Of a DNA stretch of 8,552 nt, positions 1-6,278 are shown in pieces. The notes below the pieces were generated by a model. That model was not told the DNA's origin. It made no database searches and saw only the letters and a list, made by a program, of their open reading frames with translations. The DNA comes from Burkholderiales bacterium. GTDB taxonomy: Bacteria > Pseudomonadota > Gammaproteobacteria > Burkholderiales > Ga0077523. Location of the stretch: positions 1-8,552 of the forward strand of contig JALORJ010000148.1 in assembly GCA_025459035.1 (NCBI GenBank), in the 5' to 3' direction. Within the stretch, counting starts at the first letter, position 1. The number at the start of each line of letters is the position of its first letter. The position numbers and the translations under genes were made by a program.

Positions 1-92
1 CCTGTGAAGGAAGTCGCCGCGCCCGAGCGAGCGCGACTGGGGGTGTCGATCAAGGCGCGAAGCGCAGCCGTGGCGGGCTCCACGGCGAGCAT
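1..92 (-). other. Possible 5' end of a further minus-strand gene, running off the left edge
   Basis: An ATG at 92-90 opens a frame that stays open to the window edge (about 30 codons, beginning MLAVEPATAALRAL). Its third codon positions are mostly G or C, fewer than in the confirmed genes but more than in the competing GTG frame that starts just after the preceding stop. It would be the next gene after the OGT-like gene on the same strand. I see no convincing ribosome binding site and do not recognise the residues; they do not look like a SoxB amino terminus. The stretch is short enough that the open frame could be chance in GC-rich DNA. Confidence 0.2.
67..86 (-). terminator. Candidate hairpin downstream of the OGT-like gene
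   Basis: A perfect 7-bp inverted repeat, GCCGTGG at 67-73 and CCACGGC at 80-86, with a 6-nt loop. It lies about 70 nt beyond the OGT-like stop codon. There is no T-run on the minus-strand side, so it is not a classical intrinsic terminator. It may only be a chance stem, and it falls inside the possible partial gene at the left edge. Confidence 0.2.
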
Positions 93-156
93 TCGCAACG
101 CCGAGCGGCGCCGTCAGGCGCGTTCGAGCGGGTGTGGGGGATGGCTTCACAGGTTC

Positions 157-2124
157 TCACCGCGTGCGTGCCACCCACGCGGCGCGAACGGCCGCGTCGA
201 ACCGCCGCGCGAAGCCGGGCTCGTCCATCGCGACCGACGCCTGCAGCCGCCCGCGCAGCGTGTGCCGCAGGGTGTCGATGGCGGCGGCGTCGCGCACCGC
301 CGCGGCCGCGCGCGCGACCCACGCCTCGACGTCCGCCGCGATCCAGTCGTCGAGCCCGACCTGCGCGAGGATCGACGCGCCGACCCGTGACACGTGCGTG
401 CGCCCCGCGAGCGCCACGTACGGCACGCCCATCCACAGGGCGTGGTACGCGGTGGTGGTGCCGTTGTACGGAAAGCTGTCGAGTGCGACATGCACCTCGT
501 GGTGCCACCGGAGAAACGCCGTGTGGTCGCCGCGACCGCGCACCGTGACACGGTCGGGATCGACGCCAGCCTGCGCGAACTGCTCCAGCAGCGCCACGCG
601 CGGCGCGCCGTTGGGCACCGCGGTGATCAGCAACCGCGCCTGCGGCACCGCCGTCAGCAGCGCGACCATTGCCGTCCGCATCTGCGGGGAGACCTTGGCG
701 AAGCTCGCGAAGCAACCGAACGTCGGCGGTGCATCCGGCGCCGGCAGGGCCGGCTCCGGACCGCCGGGCCGCGGTCGAAACGCGAGGAACGCCGGGTCGA
801 GCGCCAGCACCGGCTCGGCGAACGTGTCCTCGGTCAGGTCGCTGGCGATCCAGTGGTCGGTGATCCAGCCGTCGACCGTCGCGAGCGCCGTGCTCCCCGG
901 ATAGCCGAGCCACGACAGTTGCACCGGTGCCGGCCGACGCGACAGCAGCGGCAATGCGCTGTCCTCGAAGTGGCCCTTGAGGTCGATCAGCACGTCGATC
1001 GCGTCGGCACGGATCTGTGCGTCGAGCGCGTCGACATCTGCGCCGCGCGCGTCGACCCAGACGTCGCACTGCGCCTGCAGCCGCGCGGTCGTGGCGTCGG
1101 GCTGCGGCGTCCGGTCGTACGCGACAAGCTCGATGCCGTCGCGGTCGCGGTGCGCCAACCACGGCTCGAGGAAGTGGGCGATCGCGTGGTCGCAGAAGTC
1201 CCCCGACACGATCGCGACGCGCAGCCGGCGCGACGGATCCGGATCGCGTGGCACCGCAGCCGGCCGCGGGCCGAGCGATGCCGCGCAGCGCCGTGCGTAC
1301 TCGGCGTGATCGGCGGCGCGCTGCACGCACGCGGGCGGTGGCAGATAGAGCTGCGCGCACAGCAGGTCGGACCACCGCTGCGGCGCGTCCGGCTGGCGCT
1401 CGGCGGCGATGCGGTAGTGCACGAGCGCCGCGGTCACGTCGCCGCAGGTGTCGAGCGCGAACGCGAGCTTCGCGTGCGCGGTGGGGTCGTCGGGCGCGCA
1501 ACGCACGGCATCGCGATACGCGTCGATCGCGCTGTCGGTCCGACCGCGCGCCTGACGGGTGACGCCGAGCAGCCGATGCAGCGTCGCGTCGTCGGGGGCA
1601 CGACGCAGCAGCGCCTCGAGCATCGCCTCGGCGTCGATCAGCCGACCTTGCGCGTGCAGCGACGCGACCGGATCGGTCGCGGGATCGATCACGCCGTCGA
1701 GCAGGCGCAGCAGCTGCCACAGCTCCAGCGCGGCGTCGCGCCGGCCCGCGCGGGCAAGCCATTCGGTCAGCCGGCGCACCGAGGCGACGCGGGACGGATC
1801 GCATGCAAGTGCCGCACGCAGCGTGTCGATCGCAACGTCGAGACGTTCGGCCTGCGCGTGCACTTCAGCGAGCGTGGCGCGCGCGTCGAAGTGCATCGCG
1901 TCGCGCGCGACGGCCGCTTCGAGCAGCGCCTGCGCCGTGGCGAAGTCGGCCACGCGACACGCGATCACGGCACGCAGGTGCAGCGCTTCGGCCGGCGCCT
2001 CGGTCCGCGCGGTGACCGTGCCGAGCGCCGCCAGCGCCGCATCGGCGTCGCCGGCGTGCAGCGCGTCGGTCGCCGCAGCGATGCGAGCCGGCCAGTCGGC
2101 GCGGCGCTTCCACCAGTCGAGCAT
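157..2124 (-). CDS. TPR-containing O-GlcNAc transferase-like (SPINDLY/OGT, Glyco_transf_41) protein
   Basis: A 655-residue protein. The amino-terminal half (about 1-290) is made of helical TPR-type repeats, for example around residues 45-145 and 175-245. The carboxy-terminal half (about 300-640) is a GT41-type glycosyltransferase. Recognisable blocks are SGDFCDHAIAHF with His313 (equivalent to the conserved DFxxHP histidine of OGT), DLKGHFEDSAL followed by QLSWLGYPGS, FASFAKVSP with Lys477 (equivalent to the UDP-binding lysine), and SFPYNGTTT at about 550-558. Known family members transfer a sugar, usually GlcNAc, to Ser/Thr of proteins; the substrate here is unknown. The start is the ATG before LDWWKRR, 17 nt after the soxA stop. 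The open frame continues upstream, but that part lies inside soxA. No signal peptide is visible, so the enzyme should be cytoplasmic. Position suggests co-transcription with soxXYZA, where soxB is often found. Family is confident; role is inference. Confidence 0.93.
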   Translation of the reverse strand: MLDWWKRRADWPARIAAATDALHAGDADAALAALGTVTARTEAPAEALHLRAVIACRVADFATAQALLEAAVARDAMHFDARATLAEVHAQAERLDVAIDTLRAALACDPSRVASVRRLTEWLARAGRRDAALELWQLLRLLDGVIDPATDPVASLHAQGRLIDAEAMLEALLRRAPDDATLHRLLGVTRQARGRTDSAIDAYRDAVRCAPDDPTAHAKLAFALDTCGDVTAALVHYRIAAERQPDAPQRWSDLLCAQLYLPPPACVQRAADHAEYARRCAASLGPRPAAVPRDPDPSRRLRVAIVSGDFCDHAIAHFLEPWLAHRDRDGIELVAYDRTPQPDATTARLQAQCDVWVDARGADVDALDAQIRADAIDVLIDLKGHFEDSALPLLSRRPAPVQLSWLGYPGSTALATVDGWITDHWIASDLTEDTFAEPVLALDPAFLAFRPRPGGPEPALPAPDAPPTFGCFASFAKVSPQMRTAMVALLTAVPQARLLITAVPNGAPRVALLEQFAQAGVDPDRVTVRGRGDHTAFLRWHHEVHVALDSFPYNGTTTAYHALWMGVPYVALAGRTHVSRVGASILAQVGLDDWIAADVEAWVARAAAAVRDAAAIDTLRHTLRGRLQASVAMDEPGFARRFDAAVRAAWVARTR

Positions 2125-2141
2125 CGCGTCGCCGACGCGTC

Positions 2142-3011
2142 TCAGCGCCGGTACACGTTGGCCTGCAGCGGCAGGCCGTTGCTCAGGGTCGCGTGGTAGT
2201 ACTCGAGGTTGTTGAACGCCTCGCTGCCTGCTGGAAACGGCTGCGCGCGCACCTGCTCCATGCAGCGCGTGAAGCGCATGTGCGGCGTGTACAGCGTCTC
2301 GCCGCTGCGCCACAGCGGAAAGTGCGTCGCCTGGCCGACGACCGGCGAGATGATCTCCATGCGCATCGTGCGTCCGGCGTTGTCGACGTGGCACTGCACG
2401 CACGCGAAGTTCATCTGCCCGATGCGGCGATGGAACAGCGCGCGACCCGCGTCCCACTTCGCGCGCGCGCCCGGCGTGTCGACCCGCACGTCCATGCGCA
2501 TGCCGTCCGACAGCGTGCGGGCCCAGGCGGTCAGCAGACCCATCGTGGCGCGGTCGTCGTGGCGGTACTCGGCCTCGCCGGCTTCCCGGCGGCAGCGGTT
2601 GAGCAGCATCTCGAACGTGACGACGCGGGCTTCGGCTTCGTCGTAGCGCGGCAGCCGCCCGGCCAGGTTGCGTCCCCCGTCGGGCAGGCAGTCGGCGTAG
2701 GTGCGTCCGTCCTTCAGCGGCGTCTCCCAGAGCACGCGCCCGCGCTCGATGTCCGGCAGGAACGGCGCGAACGCCATGATGTCGTCGTAGTGCGCGCGCC
2801 CCGCCGGATTCAGCATGAACGCGCCGAGCACGTAGTCGTCGAGCGGCCGACCGGGGAAGCGCTGCTGGAAGCGCCGCACGATGCTCGCGCGCTCGGTGTC
2901 GGGATCGATCGGGGTGTCGGCAATGGCCGCACCGGCGCCGACGCCGACCGCGATCGCGGCGAGACCAGCGCCCGCCGCCTTGCGCGCCGCGGCCCGCAGA
3001 CGGCCGATCAC
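2142..3011 (-). CDS. soxA: SoxA, L-cysteine S-thiosulfotransferase cytochrome c subunit (one-haem type)
   Basis: A 289-residue periplasmic c-type cytochrome. With SoxX it oxidatively joins thiosulfate to the cysteine of SoxY, the first step of the Sox pathway. Residues 1-31 form a Sec signal peptide (basic start, Ala/Gly/Val core, cleavage near AIA|DT). The haem motif is Cys204-Val-Gln-Cys207-His208. Cys250, in RFTRCMEQVRAQP, matches the conserved cysteine that serves as modified haem ligand and active-site residue, and Arg246 lies four residues before it as in characterised SoxA. The amino-terminal domain has no CxxCH; Cys108 and Cys140 sit where the second haem would be and could form the disulfide of one-haem SoxA proteins. 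The start is a GTG whose GTGA overlaps the soxZ stop by 4 nt, indicating translational coupling. A longer frame begins at 3059 but would lie inside soxZ and place 16 residues before the signal peptide. Confidence 0.95.
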   Translation of the reverse strand: MIGRLRAAARKAAGAGLAAIAVGVGAGAAIADTPIDPDTERASIVRRFQQRFPGRPLDDYVLGAFMLNPAGRAHYDDIMAFAPFLPDIERGRVLWETPLKDGRTYADCLPDGGRNLAGRLPRYDEAEARVVTFEMLLNRCRREAGEAEYRHDDRATMGLLTAWARTLSDGMRMDVRVDTPGARAKWDAGRALFHRRIGQMNFACVQCHVDNAGRTMRMEIISPVVGQATHFPLWRSGETLYTPHMRFTRCMEQVRAQPFPAGSEAFNNLEYYHATLSNGLPLQANVYRR

Positions 3012-3322
3012 TTGATCACCGCCTCGGCCCGGGCGCTCTCGCCGCGGTTGTCCTCCCACGCGATCGCGACCACGTCGCCCGCGCGCGCCGGGCGCACGCG
3101 GAACTCGAGGAACGGGTTCTTCGACACCGAACGGCTCCAGTTCGCGTCGAGCACGGGCGTGCCGTTCAGGGTCGCGACGACGCGCTGGATGAAGTGCATC
3201 GGCACGATCTGTTCGGTGATCGGGTCCTTGCGCAACCCGGTCTCCATCGGATGCGGCATCAGCACCTTGACGGTGGCGACGTCGCCGTCGCGCGCGATGC
3301 GCATGCGGATCGGATCGGCCAT
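3008..3322 (-). CDS. soxZ: SoxZ, thiosulfate carrier partner subunit
   Basis: A 104-residue protein, the usual SoxZ length, with the typical content: MADPIRMRI start, HPMETGLRKD, IPMHFI-like segment (IVPMHFIQ), LNG..VLDANWS, SKNPFLEF and a closing GDVVAIAWEDNRGES. SoxZ is an immunoglobulin-like subunit that binds SoxY to form the SoxYZ carrier on which sulfur intermediates are held during periplasmic oxidation. It has no signal peptide, as expected, because SoxZ is thought to be exported as a passenger with SoxY. It starts 13 nt after the soxY stop and overlaps soxA by 4 nt. Confidence 0.96.
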   Translation of the reverse strand: MADPIRMRIARDGDVATVKVLMPHPMETGLRKDPITEQIVPMHFIQRVVATLNGTPVLDANWSRSVSKNPFLEFRVRPARAGDVVAIAWEDNRGESARAEAVIK

Positions 3323-3335
3323 CGCGTCGCGCCCG

Positions 3336-3791
3336 TCAGCCGGCGCAGCCGCCGAGCGTCACGCGGGTCTCCTGGCGCCGGTAGTAGAACCGGCCGCCGG
3401 CCCGCACCACGGCGCGCAGATGCGCCGACTCGGCCATCTTGATGCGCACGGCGACGAACGGGTCCATGCCCGGCAGCCGCCGGAACTCCGCGACCATCGG
3501 CTGCGGATTCTTCTCGGCGAACAGGTAGATGAACTCGGTGTCGGGCAGCGTCGAGGTGATCTCGACGTGCACGATCGCGCTGTTCTCGGCGACGTCCGGC
3601 GCCTTCAGCACGATCGCCTCGGACTCGATGGCACCGTCCATGCCGGCCGCGGCCAGGGCGGCGTCGATCGATGTCGGCACGAAGCCGGGATTGCGCTCGA
3701 AGCCCAGTGCACGCAGCGGCAGCAGGCACGCGGCCGCCAGCCAGGCGACGACGCGCCGGCGCAGGGGGCGCGGAAGCGGTGTCGGGGTCAC
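3336..3791 (-). CDS. soxY: SoxY, thiosulfate carrier subunit with carboxy-terminal cysteine arm (ends GGCAG)
   Basis: A 151-residue protein that carries covalently bound sulfur intermediates on a flexible carboxy-terminal cysteine. The body shows SoxY segments such as VHVEITSTLPDTEFIYLF, EKNPQPMVAEF, RIKMAES and RFYYRR. The last residues are VTLGGCAG, with Cys149 as carrier; the consensus ending is GGCGG, so one Gly is replaced by Ala. Residues 1-30 look like a Tat-type signal, with Arg11-Arg12-Arg13-Val-Val followed by an Ala/Leu-rich core and likely cleavage near ALG|FE. This suits export as a folded SoxYZ pair. The start is a GTG forming a GTGA overlap with the soxX stop. The frame is open far upstream through soxX and moaC, but that extension is not SoxY. 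Confidence 0.94.
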   Translation of the reverse strand: MTPTPLPRPLRRRVVAWLAAACLLPLRALGFERNPGFVPTSIDAALAAAGMDGAIESEAIVLKAPDVAENSAIVHVEITSTLPDTEFIYLFAEKNPQPMVAEFRRLPGMDPFVAVRIKMAESAHLRAVVRAGGRFYYRRQETRVTLGGCAG

Positions 3792-4159
3792 AGCGTCAGC
3801 AGGTAGTCGACGATCGCGTCGATCTCGGCGTCGGTGAGAATCGCGTGCGCTCCGTACGGCGGCATCAGCGTGTCGGGATTGGCGCGGCGCGCATCCCACA
3901 CTTGCGCGCGCAGCGCGGCGCGGTCCGGGTAGCGCGATTTCAGGTCGGCAAGGACGGGGCCGAGATCGGCCTCGGTGACCGCGCCAGGGTCGGCCGGCAT
4001 GCGGTGACACGCCAGACAGTTGCCGCGCTCCTGTGCGTGCGCGATCGCGCGGCCGGGCAGCGTGGTGTCGGCGGCGGCGCCGGCACCGCGCGCCGCGAAG
4101 CCGGCCAGCAGCGCCACCGCCGCGAGTCCCGTCACGCCACCGATCGATCGAAGCACCAT
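3788..4159 (-). CDS. soxX: SoxX, small cytochrome c subunit of the SoxAX complex
   Basis: A 123-residue secreted monohaem cytochrome c. Residues 1 to about 28 form a Sec signal peptide (VLRSIGG, then an Ala/Leu/Gly core, cleavage near GAGA|AAD). The haem motif is Cys48-Leu-Ala-Cys51-His52 in RGNCLACHRMP, and Met99 in TLMPPYG is the expected distal ligand. The end, ILTDAEIDAIVDYL, is the helix typical of SoxX. SoxX pairs with SoxA and passes electrons to downstream cytochromes. The gene lies 30 nt after moaC and its stop overlaps the soxY GTG. No strong ribosome binding site precedes the ATG. A generic cytochrome c is the alternative, but position and motifs make SoxX the clear choice. Confidence 0.93.
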   Translation of the reverse strand: MVLRSIGGVTGLAAVALLAGFAARGAGAAADTTLPGRAIAHAQERGNCLACHRMPADPGAVTEADLGPVLADLKSRYPDRAALRAQVWDARRANPDTLMPPYGAHAILTDAEIDAIVDYLLTL

Positions 4160-4189
4160 GCGTCTGCGACCACGCCCGGAGGCTGCGGT

Positions 4190-4675
4190 TCAGGCGGTGT
4201 CCGGCCGCACCCAGTGACCCGACGTGCCGCCGCGCTTCTCGACCAGACGCACGGCCTCGATGCACATGCCCCGGTCGATCGCCTTGCACATGTCGTAGAT
4301 CACCAGCAGGCCGACCGACACCGCGGTCAGGGCCTCCATCTCGACGCCGGTGCGGCCGTGGCACTCGGCGATCGCCTCGCAGTGGACGGTGGCGCTCGGT
4401 GCGTCGACGGTGAACTCGACCGCGACCCGCGTGAGGCCGATCGGGTGGCACAGCGGGATGAGGTCGGACGTGCGCTTGGCACCCTGGATGGCGGCGATGC
4501 GTGCGATGCCGAGCACGTCGCCCTTCGCCGCCGTGCCGGCGACGATGCGCTCCAGCGTGGCGGGCTGCATCCGGATCGAACCCGCGGCGCGGGCGACCCG
4601 GGCAGTCTCGGGCTTGGCGCCGACATCGACCATGTGCGCCTGGCCGGCCGCGTCGAAGTGCGTGAGATCGTTCAT
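4190..4675 (-). CDS. moaC: MoaC, cyclic pyranopterin monophosphate synthase
   Basis: A 161-residue enzyme of molybdenum cofactor synthesis. It converts 3',8-cyclo-7,8-dihydro-GTP (the MoaA product) to cyclic pyranopterin monophosphate in the cytoplasm. The sequence aligns by eye with E. coli MoaC from the first residues (MNDLTHFDAAGQAHMVDV) through KGDV, AKRTSDLIPLCHP, TGVEMEALTA and IYDMCKA. Catalytic Lys51 and Asp128 keep the same numbers as in E. coli. The ATG at 4675 is chosen for that reason; an in-frame ATG 51 nt upstream would add non-homologous residues. It is the first gene of the minus-strand block and probably shares a transcript with the sox genes. SoxCD-type sulfur dehydrogenases need molybdenum cofactor, but none is seen here, so the pairing may be incidental. 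Confidence 0.96.
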   Translation of the reverse strand: MNDLTHFDAAGQAHMVDVGAKPETARVARAAGSIRMQPATLERIVAGTAAKGDVLGIARIAAIQGAKRTSDLIPLCHPIGLTRVAVEFTVDAPSATVHCEAIAECHGRTGVEMEALTAVSVGLLVIYDMCKAIDRGMCIEAVRLVEKRGGTSGHWVRPDTA

Positions 4676-4755
4676 CGGCGAGGGGCGCCGCATCGCGCCG
4701 GAGCGGGCGTGCGCAGAGCGAACCAAGGGGAGCCGGAACCTATCATAGGCACCGT
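4676..4755. promoter_or_regulatory. Divergent promoter region with palindromic -10-like element
   Basis: The 80-nt gap between moaC (minus) and the M48 protease gene (plus) must hold or adjoin the start signals of both blocks. At 4739-4749 there is a perfect palindrome, CCTATCATAGG. It reads TATCAT on plus and TATGAT on minus, each one mismatch from the sigma-70 -10 consensus. Plus-strand transcription from it would begin almost at the protease ATG (4756), giving a nearly leaderless mRNA; minus-strand transcription would give a moaC leader of about 60 nt. I find no good -35 box on either side. A weak AGG at 4747-4749 could serve as ribosome binding site for the protease. Confidence 0.4.
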
Positions 4756-6174
4756 ATGCGAACGCTTGCCGCTTCCCTGCTCGCGGCCGCGCTGGCGCTG
4801 CATCCGGCGCGCGCCGACGACCTGCCCGATCTGGGCGACGTCTCCGCCGCGACGCTGTCGCCGGCGCAGGAGCGCGCGATCGGCTGGAACGCGATGCGGC
4901 AGATCCGCGCCTCGCCGTCGTATCTCGACGATCCGGAGGTCGACGACTATCTCGCGACGATCGGCTGGCGCCTCGTCGCGGTGAGCCCCGGCGCGCGCAC
5001 CCAGTTCACGTTCTTCGGCATCCGCGACAACTCGGTCAACGCGTTCGCGATGCCGGGCGGCTACATCGGCGTGCACACGGGTCTGCTGCTGACCGCGCAG
5101 TCGGAGTCGGAGCTCGCGTCGGTGCTCGGCCACGAAGTCGCGCACGTCACGCAGAAGCATCTCGCGCGAATGCTCGCGCAGCAGAACAAGGACAGCGTCT
5201 GGACCATGGCGGCGCTGGCGCTCGCGATCCTCGCGGCGCGTTCGAACGGTCAGGCGGCGATGGGCGCGGTGCTGGCGGCGCAGGCACAGGCGCTGTCGAA
5301 CCGGCTCGCGTTCAGTCGCGACAACGAGCGCGAGGCCGACCGCGTCGGCGTGAGCCTGCTGGCGAAGGCCGGGTTCGATCCGCACGCGATGCCGGTGTTC
5401 CTCGACCGCCTGCAGCGCGCGTCGCGGCTCTACGAGACCGGCGCGCCGACGTACATGCGCAGCCACCCGGTCACCTACGAGCGCGTGGCGGACGTGCAGA
5501 ACCGCGTGTTCGACCTGCCCTACCGGCAGGTCCCCGACAGCCTCGAGTTCCATCTGGTCCGCGCGAAGCTGCGCGCGGAGCAGGGCGACCCGCGCGATGC
5601 GGTGACCACCTTCGACGAGCAGGTGCGCGAGCGCAAGTTCGCCAACGAGACCGCGGCGCACTACGGCCTCGCGGTCGCGCTGATCCGCGCCAAGGACATG
5701 AAGCGCGCCGCGGTCGAGATCGAGGCGATGCAGCGGGCCGGCATCGAGAGCGGCATGCAGGCGTCGCTCGTCGGCCGGTTCAGGACGGCGCAGGGCGATC
5801 GCGCCGGCGCGCTGGCCTGGTACGCCAGCCAGATCAAGACGTGGCCGCAGCACCGCGGCATGGTCTACGCGTACGCGGCCGCGCTGATCGACGCGGGCCG
5901 CGCGGGCGAGGCGGTCGACGTGCTCGACGTGGCGATGCTGAAGGACCAGGAGGACGGTCGTCTGTACGAGCTGCAGGCGAAGGCGTACTCGACGCTCGGC
6001 AAGGCCGCGCTGCAGCACCGCTCGCTCGCCGAGGCATCGATCGCGGCCGGCAACCTGCCGCTCGCGATCGAGCACCTGCAGATCGCGCTCAACGCCGGCG
6101 GCGGCGACTTCTACACGCTGTCGACCATCGAGGCGCGCCTGCGCGAACTGAAGGCGCTGCAGCCGCCGCGCTGA
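4756..6174 (+). CDS. Periplasmic M48 zinc metalloprotease with TPR tail, BepA/YfgC-like
   Basis: A 472-residue protein. Residues 1-20 form a Sec signal peptide (cleavage near ARA|DD) with no lipobox cysteine, so it should be soluble in the periplasm. The M48 domain spans about 35-250. The zinc site is His126-Glu127-Val-Ala-His130, and Glu191 in NEREAD is the expected third ligand. His237 in RSHP matches the BepA histidine that can cap the zinc and regulate activity. Residues about 260-465 are TPR-like helices, as in BepA. BepA assists or degrades outer-membrane proteins such as LptD during envelope assembly; that role here is by family. The length is close to E. coli BepA. It is the first gene of the plus-strand block, followed by a 104-nt gap before the kinase remnant. 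Confidence 0.93.
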   Translation: MRTLAASLLAAALALHPARADDLPDLGDVSAATLSPAQERAIGWNAMRQIRASPSYLDDPEVDDYLATIGWRLVAVSPGARTQFTFFGIRDNSVNAFAMPGGYIGVHTGLLLTAQSESELASVLGHEVAHVTQKHLARMLAQQNKDSVWTMAALALAILAARSNGQAAMGAVLAAQAQALSNRLAFSRDNEREADRVGVSLLAKAGFDPHAMPVFLDRLQRASRLYETGAPTYMRSHPVTYERVADVQNRVFDLPYRQVPDSLEFHLVRAKLRAEQGDPRDAVTTFDEQVRERKFANETAAHYGLAVALIRAKDMKRAAVEIEAMQRAGIESGMQASLVGRFRTAQGDRAGALAWYASQIKTWPQHRGMVYAYAAALIDAGRAGEAVDVLDVAMLKDQEDGRLYELQAKAYSTLGKAALQHRSLAEASIAAGNLPLAIEHLQIALNAGGGDFYTLSTIEARLRELKALQPPR

Positions 6175-6187
6175 CCGACACCCACCT

Positions 6188-6203
6188 GTCGCCCGCAGGC
6201 GAC
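6188..6203 (+). terminator. Candidate hairpin after the M48 protease gene
   Basis: A perfect 6-bp inverted repeat, GTCGCC at 6188-6193 and GGCGAC at 6198-6203, with a CGCA loop, 13 nt past the protease stop. No T-run follows, so it may be an attenuating stem, part of a Rho-dependent end, or chance. Confidence 0.25.
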
Positions 6204-6229
6204 GCCCCGGCACCCGTACGGAACGTGGC

Positions 6230-6235
6230 TACACT
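6230..6235 (+). promoter_or_regulatory. Possible -10 element upstream of the kinase/tusA/coq7 genes
   Basis: TACACT within GTGGCTACACTG lies in the 104-nt gap between the protease and the kinase remnant and could be a sigma-70 -10 box (four of six consensus positions). It would give a leader of roughly 37 nt before the ATG at 6279. The -35 region is not recognisable. A small inverted repeat, GACGA at 6248-6252 and TCGTC at 6257-6261, lies in the leader. Confidence 0.22.
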
Positions 6236-6278
6236 GCCGGCCCCTTCGACGACGTTTCGTCAGGATCTCGAGCGTCCC

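Noticed and set aside
394..2199. Long plus-strand open frame (601 codons) opposite the OGT-like gene
   Set aside because: It is an Arg/Gly/Ala-rich reading of the strand opposite a clear GT41 gene; GC-rich DNA lacks stops. No domain or motif is recognisable.
2193..3806. Plus-strand open frame (537 codons) opposite soxA, soxZ and soxY
   Set aside because: Antisense shadow of three confidently identified genes, with low-complexity composition and no motif.
3336..4451. A 371-codon version of soxY reaching back through soxX and moaC
   Set aside because: Only the last 151 codons resemble SoxY; the upstream part is soxX and moaC DNA in another frame, and the GTG at 3791 gives a good signal peptide.
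4672..6213. Minus-strand open frame (513 codons) opposite the M48 protease
   Set aside because: Shadow of a gene with intact signal peptide, zinc site and TPRs; the antisense product is Arg/Leu/Val-rich with no recognisable domain.
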